From assembly GCF_029855125.1 (NCBI RefSeq), contig NZ_CP123229.1, forward strand, positions 2,710,501 to 2,774,500: a stretch of DNA of 64,000 bases, read 5' to 3'. The notes below the pieces were generated by a model. It saw only the letters and a program-made list of their open reading frames with translations. It was not told the DNA's origin and ran no database searches. The position numbers were made by a program, and so were the translations under genes. Below are positions 25,036 through 33,704 of the stretch, one piece after another. How positions within the stretch are numbered: the first letter of the stretch is position 1; every line of letters starts with the position of its first letter. Source of the DNA: Methylocapsa sp. D3K7. Its GTDB lineage: Bacteria; Pseudomonadota; Alphaproteobacteria; Rhizobiales; Beijerinckiaceae.

Positions 25036-25677
25036 TTAGCCGGCAACCGCTGCCCCGGCGGGTGCTCGCGCGAGTTCCTTGGTCAAGGCGACAAGGAAGG
25101 TCTCGTAGAGCGAGGTTTCGACCGTTTCGAACTCTTTCGATTTTGTTGCAAAATCCGGATCGCCAGCTTGCAGGAAAGCCTCGATATCGGAGAGATGCTT
25201 GGTCTCCTCGGCCAAGAGGCCGCCAAGCTTTCGGGCGATTTCCGATTCGCCGAGCGCGTTCTTATAGATCCCATAAACGTCGAGCGCCCGCCGCTCGACA
25301 AGCCATGTCACATAGCCGTAGGCGAGAGAGACGCGCTCCTCCGGCGAGCGGTCCGCGAAGGCTTCATCGCAAAACTGGTCGAGGTCTTGAAAATAATCAT
25401 TGGCCTCTTCGCCGCAGAGCAGAACTTCGGGAGCGTAGGAATCAAAAGCGGCGCCGCCCAATTTGATCGCCAGTTTTTTCAGACCGAGCGCATGGCGGCC
25501 TTCTTCGCAAGCATGGCCAAGGATCGCGGCAGTCAGAGCCTCGGCATTTTGGCTTTTCACGATCTTGCGGAAGCCGACATATTCCAAATAGGAAAATGTG
25601 TTGAGCCAGCGCGCGTGCAGTCCCGGCTCCGCGACGATTGTGGCGACCAAATCTTCCAGACGATTGTTCGTTTGCAT
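25036..25677 (-). CDS. Ferritin-like di-iron protein (hypothetical)
   Basis: 213 residues, mainly helical. The residues that would form a carboxylate-bridged di-iron site are in place: E32 in LEYVG, E59-x-x-H62 in CEEGRHALG, E128 in LVERRALD and E158-x-x-H161 in AEETKHLSD, one set per half of a four-helix bundle. This is the ligand pattern of ferritin-like oxidases and rubrerythrin relatives, but I do not recognise the subfamily. It lies between purB (33 bases) and the RBBP9 hydrolase (3 bases). It could be an oxidase, a peroxidase or an iron-handling protein. Confidence 0.7.
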   Translation of the reverse strand: MQTNNRLEDLVATIVAEPGLHARWLNTFSYLEYVGFRKIVKSQNAEALTAAILGHACEEGRHALGLKKLAIKLGGAAFDSYAPEVLLCGEEANDYFQDLDQFCDEAFADRSPEERVSLAYGYVTWLVERRALDVYGIYKNALGESEIARKLGGLLAEETKHLSDIEAFLQAGDPDFATKSKEFETVETSLYETFLVALTKELARAPAGAAVAG

Positions 25678-25710
25678 GAGAGGCTTTCCACTTGGGTGAC
25701 GCTGCGGCCT

Positions 25711-27018
25711 TCAACTCTCGCCGAAGACACGCTCAAAAATGAAATCGATATTTTTCAGATGATAGGCAAGATCGAATAGCTCTTCGAGTTTGGGCGCGGC
25801 AAGCACCTTGCGCACCTCCGTGTCGTTTTTCAAGAGCGTCAGAAAATCGCCTTCGCCGCGCCACACCGGCATGGCGTTGCGCTGAACCAGCGCATACGCT
25901 TCCTCGCGGCTCACGCCCTTTTGAGTTAGGGCAAGCAACACGCGCTGCGAATGAATGAGACCGCCAAGGCGCTCCAGATTTTTTTTCATATTGGCAGGAT
26001 AGACGACGAGCTTATCGATCACTTGGGTCAGCCGCGCGAGCGCGAAATCGAGTGTGACCGTCGCGTCCGGCGCGATCATCCGCTCGACCGAGGAGTGTGA
26101 AATATCGCGCTCGTGCCAAAGCGCGACATTTTCCATGGCAGGCATAGCCATGCCGCGCACGAGGCGCGCCAGCCCGGTGACGTTTTCGCTGAGCACCGGA
26201 TTGCGCTTATGGGGCATGGCGGACGAGCCTTTCTGCCCTTCCGAAAAAAACTCCTCCGCTTCCAGCACTTCGGTGCGCTGCAGATGCCGAATCTCGGTCG
26301 CCAGCCGTTCCATCGATGAGGCGATCACGCCGAGTGTTGCGAAGAACATCGCATGCCGGTCGCGCGGAATGATCTGCGTCGAGGCGGGCTCGACGGCAAG
26401 GCCGAGCTTTTTAGCGACATGGGCTTCGACGCGCGGATCGATGTTCGCAAAGGTGCCGACGGCGCCGGAAATCGCGCAGGTCGCGATCTCTTTCCTTGCG
26501 TGGACGAGACGCTCGCGGGCGCGGGAAAACTCCGCATAGGCTTGCGCGAGTTTAAAGCCAAATGTCATCGGCTCCGCATGGATGCCATGCGAGCGGCCGA
26601 TCATCGGTGTTAATTTATGTTCGAACGCGCGGCGTTTCAGCGCCGCCAGCAAAGCGTCGATGTCCGATAAAAGAATGTCGGAGGCTCGCGCGAGCTGGAC
26701 GGCGAGACATGTGTCCAGCACGTCCGACGAGGTCATGCCTTGATGGACAAAACGCGACTCCGGCCCGATGAATTCGGCAAGATGGGTCAAAAAGGCGACG
26801 ACATCGTGATGCGTGACCTTCTCGATCGCATCGATCCTCGCCACATCGAACGTCACATGGCCAGCCTTCTCCCAGATCGCCTTGGCAGCCTCCTTTGGGA
26901 TGACACCAATTTCGGCCAGCGCATCGCAGGCATGTGCCTCGATCTCGAACCAAATGCGAAAGCGGGTTTGCGCTTCCCACAGGGCGGCCATTTCGGGACG
27001 GGAATAGCGGGGGATCAT
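25711..27018 (-). CDS. purB: Adenylosuccinate lyase
   Basis: 435 residues. The fumarase/aspartase signature SSAMPHKRNPVLSE is intact, and the two other active-site segments (TSSDVLDTCLA and GRSHGIHAEP) are present. PurB acts twice in purine synthesis: on SAICAR and on adenylosuccinate. It heads a leftward run with the ferritin-like protein and RBBP9 hydrolase. Confidence 0.95.
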   Translation of the reverse strand: MIPRYSRPEMAALWEAQTRFRIWFEIEAHACDALAEIGVIPKEAAKAIWEKAGHVTFDVARIDAIEKVTHHDVVAFLTHLAEFIGPESRFVHQGMTSSDVLDTCLAVQLARASDILLSDIDALLAALKRRAFEHKLTPMIGRSHGIHAEPMTFGFKLAQAYAEFSRARERLVHARKEIATCAISGAVGTFANIDPRVEAHVAKKLGLAVEPASTQIIPRDRHAMFFATLGVIASSMERLATEIRHLQRTEVLEAEEFFSEGQKGSSAMPHKRNPVLSENVTGLARLVRGMAMPAMENVALWHERDISHSSVERMIAPDATVTLDFALARLTQVIDKLVVYPANMKKNLERLGGLIHSQRVLLALTQKGVSREEAYALVQRNAMPVWRGEGDFLTLLKNDTEVRKVLAAPKLEELFDLAYHLKNIDFIFERVFGES

Positions 27019-27210
27019 ACAACGCGCTCATTGGATTGAAGATCCGGCTGGCCTAGCATGGCGGAGCGGCCGGAGCAAAACAGGTGAGGATCCTGCAATG
27101 TCTTAGTTTAAAGTTCTGCTGCGGGCAAAGAACGGAGATTTGCCCCTGATTTCTGCACCCAATAAGTAGATGATATGATTGACACAACTTTGAGGTGTAA
27201 TATTTTCGAA

Positions 27211-28098
27211 TTATGCAGTATTCGGGAAGAAAAGAATCCGTTGCCATTTTAGCGGCATGCCATTCCAGCCCACCGGAGCAGAATTTTCTTTGAACAGATC
27301 CCAATTTCGTCCGTCATGAAATCGGCTCGCCTCGTTTGTAATTTCTCTAAATGCAAACCTATGCCTCAGCATGTTATCGCCAGACTCAAGATGTGAGACA
27401 TAAAACTTGATGGACACGATGCGATCCGTGTTCCGCATAAACTTGAGGCCAATGTCCACCATTTGAACAGCCATTGCGACGTCGGCTACCCAGCTCTGGG
27501 GCACTTTCATGAATATGATGCTGGGGCGGTCATCAGGAAGCTGCTTTCGTGCCTTCTCCAGCGAATTTAGGATACTCTGTGGATTGATCTCCGTCGTCTC
27601 GCATTTGCATTTCGCGTCCGCAGGTACCGCAAGTCCATCTGGGTAAAACAACTCAATATCGTAATCCTTCCCCTTCGTCTGTTGCGGAATGACAAATTGG
27701 AAATGGATGTCGTTGATATACAAGAACCGTCCGAAGTCCAGTTCGGCGCACGTTGACTCTATTTTCCCTGCTGCTGTTTTCATCTGCGCTATACAAGCAT
27801 CGAAGCCTTCAATGTGTTGAAGATTAAACAATATCTCAGCAAGGTCGATTACGCGGAAGACTGTAGCTGCTCGACGGCGGTCAGACGAAAAGTCCATGCG
27901 CAGAAAGCTGGACTTTGGAGCATCATAACGTATGTGTGATTCGCACCATTTTCGTCCAAGAAAATGCGCAATGACTGTATTTGCGATGGAAATCGTCCGC
28001 TCGTTGTCGTTACTTCTGACGTCATCCCGCAAGGTCGAGACTAGCTTATGTAGGTCATCCACATTGATCCTTCGTGGTACGTCGATCATGGGGTTCAA
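27211..28098 (-). CDS. Orphan protein with PD-(D/E)xK-nuclease-like motif
   Basis: 295 residues, not recognised as a named family. The middle contains YDIELFYPDGLAVPADAKCK (about residues 145-165), where a strand with Asp is followed by D-A-K, the spacing of a PD-(D/E)xK nuclease core; an upstream Glu in CAELDFGRFL could supply the first acid. The N-terminal 90 residues are helical and basic. The DNA is AT-rich for this genome and both flanks are gene-poor, so transfer is likely. A restriction or anti-phage nuclease is one idea, unproven. Confidence 0.5.
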   Translation of the reverse strand: MNPMIDVPRRINVDDLHKLVSTLRDDVRSNDNERTISIANTVIAHFLGRKWCESHIRYDAPKSSFLRMDFSSDRRRAATVFRVIDLAEILFNLQHIEGFDACIAQMKTAAGKIESTCAELDFGRFLYINDIHFQFVIPQQTKGKDYDIELFYPDGLAVPADAKCKCETTEINPQSILNSLEKARKQLPDDRPSIIFMKVPQSWVADVAMAVQMVDIGLKFMRNTDRIVSIKFYVSHLESGDNMLRHRFAFREITNEASRFHDGRNWDLFKENSAPVGWNGMPLKWQRILFFPNTA

Positions 28099-28393
28099 TG
28101 CGTTTTGCGCCGAGCGTTTGCCTTCTCCAGCGATGGGCGCTCAAAGCCGGGCGGCGATGCTATACCATCACAACACGTGGGCACAGACCGAGAAGATTTC
28201 AATATCTGTCGCTCGTCGCTTGCCCGCATGAGGATTGCTTCAAACGTGAAGGGGCGGACGCATACAATGGAGGAGCCACGACAATCCAGCTACGTCATCG
28301 CTTACATCAGCGTCAACGGCTTAATTCTTGTTGTTGGGCATTTTCTGCAATTGGATTTTGTTGCGTTCGTACTGGTGAGAATGTTCGCGGGAG

Positions 28394-28723
28394 GTGATGC
28401 GCGTGCTTCTTGACCGGAAGCCGACATCACCCAGTCAGCTAGCGAACGACATGGGCATGACGCGAGGAGCGATCACCAAGCTGGCTGACCGGCTTCTCGC
28501 CAAGGGACTAATCGACCGGGAGGCCAGCCCGGATGACGGGCGTTCGCACACTCTTCGCCTGACTGCACAAGGCGCGGATTTGGTGCCCAAACTGGCGGCG
28601 CTCGCTGATGAGAACGGTGAAGAGTGCTTCGGCCACCTATCTGACAGAGACCGCAGCGCCATGCTGCGAATTCTCAAAGAAGCAGTCACCCGGCTGGGCC
28701 TCACCGCCATACCGATTGACTGA
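28394..28723 (+). CDS. MarR-family regulator, N-terminally short
   Basis: At most 109 residues, compared with the usual 140-150. The winged helix is clear: TSPSQLANDMGMTRGAITKLADRL as recognition region and LIDREASPDDGRSHTLRLT as the wing. The first dimerisation helix is missing, and the frame is closed at 28376-28378. GTG at 28403 would have the best spacing to GGGAGG. It may be a decayed regulator. It is followed by the DUF1398 and DUF6790 genes, a common trio, which it probably once controlled. Confidence 0.6.
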   Translation: MMRVLLDRKPTSPSQLANDMGMTRGAITKLADRLLAKGLIDREASPDDGRSHTLRLTAQGADLVPKLAALADENGEECFGHLSDRDRSAMLRILKEAVTRLGLTAIPID

Positions 28724-28751
28724 CAAGTCCTACAATCAGGAGCAACCCAAA

Positions 28752-29151
28752 ATGAACGACCACCTTACCAAGATTGCCCAGACGTGTCTCGACGGGGCGG
28801 AGAACAACACCATGACCTTCCCCGAAATTGTCGGAACGCTGATGCAGGAAGGCTTCGAAAGCTATGCGATCGACTACCGCCGTGCGACGGCAACCTACTT
28901 CTTGCCAGACGGCGACAGCATTTTGCTCCCAACGCGGAAGCAGCGGCCTAATCGCACCAGCTCTAAACACCGCCGCTATTCAGGCCGCCATCAAAGAGGC
29001 GCAACAGCTTGTGCCGGGCTACACTTACGCGGGTTTCTGCACGAAAGTCATGGCGGGAGGATGTGCGGGCTACATCGTCTCCTTTACCGGCAGGCGTGCT
29101 GTCTACTTCGGTCGCACCGCCGAAATTCACGTCGAACATTTCCCTCAGTAG
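28752..29151 (+). pseudogene. DUF1398 family gene with frameshift
   Basis: The first half reads MNDHLTKIAQTCLDGAENN...TFPEIVGTLMQEGFE...ATYFLPDGDSILLP from 28752. The second half continues in another frame as IQAAIKEAQQLVPGYTYAGF...GCAGYIVSFTGRRAVYFGRTAE to the stop at 29151. The two parts together make one full DUF1398 protein of about 130 residues, so a single frameshift lies near 28925-28945. It could be a real mutation or a sequencing error. Confidence 0.75.
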
Positions 29152-29162
29152 GAGCTAGTGTT

Positions 29163-29660
29163 ATGGTCGCCCACATCATCAGCTTTGTGCTTCAAAACCT
29201 TCCCGCTCTGCTGTTTGTCGTTGCCCTCTTGGTCGCGGCGGCTCGCCGTCGTCACGGGCCTGCCGCTGAGCGTTTCCTGTCGTGGGTCCTATTGCTACCC
29301 ATTGGCGTAACAGGGCTTTGGGCCGGGGCTTTTCATGTCTTTTTTCCCGCCACCGCTGCAAGGCTCATTGGCTGGGACGTGAGCCCGTTTCAGTTCGAAG
29401 TCGGCATGGCCGATTTAGCCATCGGCGCGACCGCCGTGATCGCCTTTTGGCGCGACCTGAACTTCAAGGCGGCGGCTGTATGCGCCGCATCCATTTTCCT
29501 GCTCGGCGATGCCGTCGGACATGTCAAGCAGATGCTAATTGCGGGCAACTTTGAACCCGGCAACGCGGGCGTCCCATTCTACACTGACATCATTTGCCCC
29601 GTGCTGGCCATTGCTCTTTTGATCATCGCCAAACAGCGGATTGCGTTGCAGAAGTCTTAA
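29163..29660 (+). CDS. DUF6790-like small membrane protein
   Basis: 165 residues with about five hydrophobic segments: HIISFVLQNLPALLFVVALL near the start, then WVLLLPIGVTGLWAGAFHV, MADLAIGATAVIAFW, AAAVCAASIFLLGDAVGHV and a last one around CPVLAIALLIIAK. The FHVFFPATAARLIGW and SPFQFEVGMADL loops are family-like. Such genes commonly follow MarR and DUF1398 genes. Inner membrane, function unknown. It begins 11 bases after the DUF1398 stop. Confidence 0.75.
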   Translation: MVAHIISFVLQNLPALLFVVALLVAAARRRHGPAAERFLSWVLLLPIGVTGLWAGAFHVFFPATAARLIGWDVSPFQFEVGMADLAIGATAVIAFWRDLNFKAAAVCAASIFLLGDAVGHVKQMLIAGNFEPGNAGVPFYTDIICPVLAIALLIIAKQRIALQKS

Positions 29661-29744
29661 TTTTTGCACTACTGGACAACCCATTTCGACTCGAAATCTG
29701 AAAATGCAAATTGAGGCCATACCGTTGGCGCTATGTAGCCACTA

Positions 29745-30796
29745 GAGCAATAGCCGATCATGTTGCATCGTATCCTGCGGCGGCGAAGTAGTTTTTGCAT
29801 TCCGCTGGAGCGAACAGATCGATGATGCGGCCGATGGCGTCCCAGAGGCCGCCGACGGTTCGCTCGGCAGCCTTACGCAGATGAGCCTTCAGCTTGGAGA
29901 AGGCATTCTCGATCGGGTTGAAGTCCGGACTGTAAGGCGGCAGGTAGAGAAGGCTGGCGTCCGCCGCCGCGATCATCTCCCGCACTCTTGGCCCCTTATG
30001 GCTCGACAGATTGTCCATGACGACGATGTCGCCCGGCCGCAGGTCTGGAACGAGGGCCTTGTCGACATAGGTCTCGAAAGCGTCGCGGTTGATCGGCCCG
30101 TCCAGCACCCACGGCGCGATCATGCCGCGCGTCGTGAGGGCGGCGACAAAAGTCGTGGTCTTCCAGTGGCCATGGGGCACGCCGACGCGCAGGCGTTCGC
30201 CGCGCCGGCAACGGCCATGCGTGCGGGCCATCTTCGTCGAGGCCCAGGTCTCGTCGATGAAGACGAGGCGGTCAGGGTCGAGATCGATCTGCCCGTCGAA
30301 CCAGTCCTCGCGCCGTTTCAGGACGTCGGGGCGATCCTGCTCGCTGGCGTGCGCAGTCTTTTTTTGCGCGTGATCGCATGACGCGCGAAGAAGCGGCGGA
30401 TCGTGCCATAGCCGACGACAAGCCCCTTGTCCGCCAGCGTTTGGCGTAACTCCTCGATGGTGATGTCGGGCGTCGCCTCGAGCACGCAGAGGACTGTGTC
30501 CTTATGGGCGTCGATCCGGCCCGACCGACGATCCCCGCCGAGCGCCTTCGGACGCGCGTCACCCCGTTCCCGCGCAAGCTTTCGCCAGCGGCTGACGCTC
30601 GATGCGCTGACCGCGAACCGCGCGCCGGCTTCGCGATGGCTTAGACCCTGCGCAACCGCGGACAGTACACGAACCCGAAGATCGAGAGACAAGGCTTTCG
30701 ACATGCCTGCCGGCCTCCTTGCTCCGGCAGACAGTTTGAATCACCTCAAGCCCGATTCGGGAATCCCTTCAGATTCATTCAGGTCGGATACTGCTC
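29745..30796 (-). mobile_element. IS630-family insertion sequence, complete
   Basis: The element is bounded by imperfect terminal inverted repeats: GAGCAATAGCCGATC on the left (from 29745) and, read inward on the minus strand, GAGCAGTATCCGACC on the right (to 30796), three mismatches over the 15 bases. A TA duplication flanks it (29743-29744 and 30797-30798), as is typical for IS630/Tc1 elements. It carries a two-frame transposase. The insertion lies between the DUF6790 gene and the 3' end of the cytochrome gene without breaking either. Confidence 0.85.
29758..30704 (-). CDS. IS630 transposase made by -1 frameshifting
   Basis: The first frame (30704-30318) gives a helix-turn-helix protein: MSKALSLDLRVRVLSAVAQG, SHREAGARFAVSASSVSRW. 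The second (to 29758) carries the DDE triad: VFIDETWAST, VVMDNLSSHKG and NPIENAFSKLK. They overlap at a seven-A run read on the minus strand (complement of 30359-30365, A-AAA-AAG). A -1 slip turns RKKRLRTP into RKKKTAHASEQDRPDVLKRR and joins them to one transposase of about 315 residues. All motifs are intact. Confidence 0.85.
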
Positions 30797-30811
30797 TAGT
30801 CGAGGCCGTCA

Positions 30812-31816
30812 TTATCTGGCTTTATCTTTGTCGGCCTTCAAACGCTCGATCTCGGCGCGGATTGGTTGGAAGGGGCCATATTTATGCTGGGCCTCAGAAA
30901 AATGATCGGCGTAAGGCCCATAGGCGGCATCGACTGGTTTATCGAGCAGATCCGGCGAAAAGTCGTTCTCGAGCCCGGTTTTGTGCGGCCGCGCTTGCGA
31001 TTCGACATAGGCCGCCACATCCCAGGCCTCTTCGATGGAGAGCATCGGGTTCCGGTAATCGGCCCCATGCGGCATGTTGGAATGAAGAAAATCCGTCAGC
31101 GTGATGAGCCTTGCCATCCCGGCGCCATCGTTGAAACTGTCGTCTCCCCAGAGGGGCGGAACGGCGTAACCAAGGCTCAACGCTTGCGGGCTTCGCGCGA
31201 TGCCTGAGCCATTGGTATTGTGGCAATCGAGACAGGCGCGGGTATAGACGAGCTTTCCATGTTTGGGATCGGCGGGGCGATCGAGTTCGGGAATCGTGCC
31301 CGCGCCATGCCCCGGAACGTGCTCGCCTGGCGTGAGACCGGTCGAGAGGAACGTGATGTAAGCTTTGAGCGCTTGCATTTCCGGAGACGGGACCGGCAGC
31401 GGGCGCCCGTTCATGCTCCGCGTCATGCAGGAATTCACGCGGTCTTCAATCGAGATCTCGGCGCCCATCCGAGCGCTGTAGCGCGGGAAATCCGAGGAGA
31501 GCCCGTAAATCGGCAGGCCAAATTTTTTCGTTCCCGCTTCAAGATGGCAATTGCCGCAGGCGAGGTTGTTTCCGGCGAAGCGCGTGTCCCTGTCGGGCGC
31601 GTGCGGTCCGAGAAAAGCATAGGTCATCAGAATAAGGTCGCGGCCGTGCCGCACGAGCTGGCCATGCGGATCATCGGGCAAAGCATCAATGTCGGGGATG
31701 GTCCAGACAGGGAGAGGTTCCTGGTCCTTTGCTTGACCCTTCTCGATGGCGGCGGCAGCGATAATGAGCGCGCAAAACCCCGCCAGGGCCACGAGGCCGA
31801 CGCGGACGATTCTCAT
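30812..31816 (-). CDS. Dihaem cytochrome c, TsdA-like
   Basis: 334 residues from the ATG at 31816, with a signal-anchor (VGLVALAGFCALIIAAAAIE). There are two CxxCH haem sites, CGNCH (about residue 87) and CLDCH (about residue 199). The region around RVNSCMTRSMNGRPLP places a Cys where thiosulfate dehydrogenase TsdA has its unusual axial haem ligand, and NNLACGNCHLEAGT and SSDFPRYSARMG also fit. TsdA oxidises thiosulfate to tetrathionate in the periplasm, or reduces it. The family fit is good; activity is inferred. Confidence 0.75.
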   Translation of the reverse strand: MRIVRVGLVALAGFCALIIAAAAIEKGQAKDQEPLPVWTIPDIDALPDDPHGQLVRHGRDLILMTYAFLGPHAPDRDTRFAGNNLACGNCHLEAGTKKFGLPIYGLSSDFPRYSARMGAEISIEDRVNSCMTRSMNGRPLPVPSPEMQALKAYITFLSTGLTPGEHVPGHGAGTIPELDRPADPKHGKLVYTRACLDCHNTNGSGIARSPQALSLGYAVPPLWGDDSFNDGAGMARLITLTDFLHSNMPHGADYRNPMLSIEEAWDVAAYVESQARPHKTGLENDFSPDLLDKPVDAAYGPYADHFSEAQHKYGPFQPIRAEIERLKADKDKAR

Positions 31817-31864
31817 TGAAATTCTGACCTTCGAATCGAACTGTGGCAAGGGTCCAAGGAAATC

Positions 31865-32890
31865 TCACCGTATTCTAGCGAGTTGATGCCGCCTTTGCCA
31901 GCTTGGCAAAGCACCGGGAAAGGGCAGGGGCGTTGCCTCGTAAACCGCGCGGGCGATGGCCCGCGCCAGACAGCCGCTCGCGCAATGACCGATCTCGGTC
32001 TTGTCGATGATCGTTGCAGCGGTTGCCGAACTTCCTGTCGCGGCAGCAAAAATCGTGTCGCCATCCATCGGCGCATGCGAAGGGTGCAACGCGCGGGCCA
32101 TGCCGTCATGCGCCATGATGGCGAGGCGTTTGGACTCGGCTTTGGTCAGCGCCGCGTCGGTCGCGACAATGGCAATTGTGGTATTTTGCGGCGCGCCGCC
32201 CTTGATACGAAATGCGAGCGCGTCAGCGGGCCAGGGCGAGGGCAAACCAAGGCCGCCAAATTCACGATTTTGTTCATAAGGGGCGGCCCAGAAATGCGGG
32301 CCTTCGCCGATGGTGGCCCGGCCAACCGCATTGACCGCAACGAGGGCGCCAACGACAAAACCGCCGGAGGTCATCGCGCTCGCCGAGCCGAGGCCTCCCT
32401 TGAGATCGACGGTGGTGGCGCCAAAACCCGCGCCTGCGGTGCCCAGAGCGAAACTTTCGGCGGCGGCGGCGGCCGCCTGGTATCCCAAATGCCAGTACAC
32501 CGGCTCGCGCCCAAAATTTTTATCACCGCCATTCAAAAGATCGAAAAGCGCCGCCCCCGGCACGATCGGCGCTTTGATCTCCAGCACCGGGAAGCCGCGG
32601 CCGATCTCACGCAAAAAAGCGATGACGCCACCCATCGAATCGAGGCCAAAGATGGAGCCCCCCGAAAGAACCAACGCATCGACACGGTCAACCGTCATCT
32701 CGGGTTCGAGCAAAGCGGTGTCACGCAAGCCCGGTGCGCCGCCATGGATCGCAATCGAGGCGACAGCGGGAGAGTCGAAAATTAGCGCCGTGACGCCGGA
32801 CGCAATCTGTTCGTCATGCGCATGACCCACGCGAAGGCCGGGTACATCGGTGATGAGATTTTTCAATCTTGCCGCACAGCAACAGAGCAA
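31865..32890 (-). CDS. P1 (S58) family peptidase, DmpA/BapA-like
   Basis: About 341 residues; TTG at 32866 is a possible shorter start (MKNLITDVPGLRVGH). Family motifs: VPGLRVGHAHDEQ, VLSGGSIFGLD, PIVPGAALFDL, DLKGGLGSAS, and NTTIAIVATDAALTK before the processed nucleophile region. P1 peptidases self-cleave and remove N-terminal residues from beta- or D-peptides and amides. No signal peptide is visible. It lies 49 bases upstream of the cytochrome gene on the same strand. Confidence 0.88.
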   Translation of the reverse strand: MLCCCAARLKNLITDVPGLRVGHAHDEQIASGVTALIFDSPAVASIAIHGGAPGLRDTALLEPEMTVDRVDALVLSGGSIFGLDSMGGVIAFLREIGRGFPVLEIKAPIVPGAALFDLLNGGDKNFGREPVYWHLGYQAAAAAAESFALGTAGAGFGATTVDLKGGLGSASAMTSGGFVVGALVAVNAVGRATIGEGPHFWAAPYEQNREFGGLGLPSPWPADALAFRIKGGAPQNTTIAIVATDAALTKAESKRLAIMAHDGMARALHPSHAPMDGDTIFAAATGSSATAATIIDKTEIGHCASGCLARAIARAVYEATPLPFPGALPSWQRRHQLARIR

Positions 32891-33163
32891 TTGTATTTTC
32901 GAGTATCGAAATTTCCCCCGGCAAGGTCAATGGTTGTACCGCAAAGTTGCATGATGCTTAACAGAGAGTTTGTGTGTTCGCTGCTATGTACGCTGTTCAA
33001 TCATTTTACATAGCGCACGCTTCATAATGTCTCGGCGCGATAGCTTGACCATCACTTGCACGGATGTCTATGGTCGCCGCGTTTTCAATCCTCGCTGAAG
33101 CGCGGCGAGGCTCTCTGCTACGCGCTCATAAAACGCTAACCTACCAAGAAGAGGCGGCGGACA

Positions 33164-33463
33164 ATGGTACGAGAATTTCAATATCGCGGGGAAACGTTCA
33201 GGGTCAACGCACATGGCATCGCAGGCCATGAAGAAGTCTTCATCATCTATCTCGTTGACGGTGAAGAGTTGGAAGAAACCTCGATCGATCGCATGACCGA
33301 GGAAAACGACACGAGTGCCCCGCTCGAAGACATTTGCGTCATGCTCTGCGACCGTCTCATCGATGAGCGGGAGATCGTTTGTTCCGCTCCCGAATCCGGG
33401 TTCATCTGGGTCGAAGGAAAAGTTCTCGCCCAGGTTCACAACGGCATTCAGGACCATCATTGA
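33164..33463 (+). CDS. Hypothetical small acidic protein
   Basis: 99 residues with GAGGCGGCGG before the ATG. It has a beta-rich opening (FQYRGETFRVNAHGIAG, EEVFIIYLVDGEEL) and a helical middle, and no membrane segment. Not recognised. The coding bias is good and the 240 bases after it are gene-free, with a GGCGCCGGCGCC palindrome. Confidence 0.55.
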   Translation: MVREFQYRGETFRVNAHGIAGHEEVFIIYLVDGEELEETSIDRMTEENDTSAPLEDICVMLCDRLIDEREIVCSAPESGFIWVEGKVLAQVHNGIQDHH

Positions 33464-33704
33464 TTGATGGAACACAGAGACCAGCGCCGGCGATCTAGCA
33501 AGGCTGCTGGCGCCGGCGCCTTCTTGCACCTCCATTGAAAGGCCAAGGGACAGTGTGCGCTTGCCGCCCATGCTTTTGGGCGGCCGGGTGTCCTTGGCAT
33601 TTTTCTTGCGGTAATTCCTCGAATCTGCTCCCGGACGCTTGTCCTGTTGTCGGTTTCCCGACCCTCCGTTGACACAACCGCACTGACGCGTCTGGGACAT
33701 ATTC

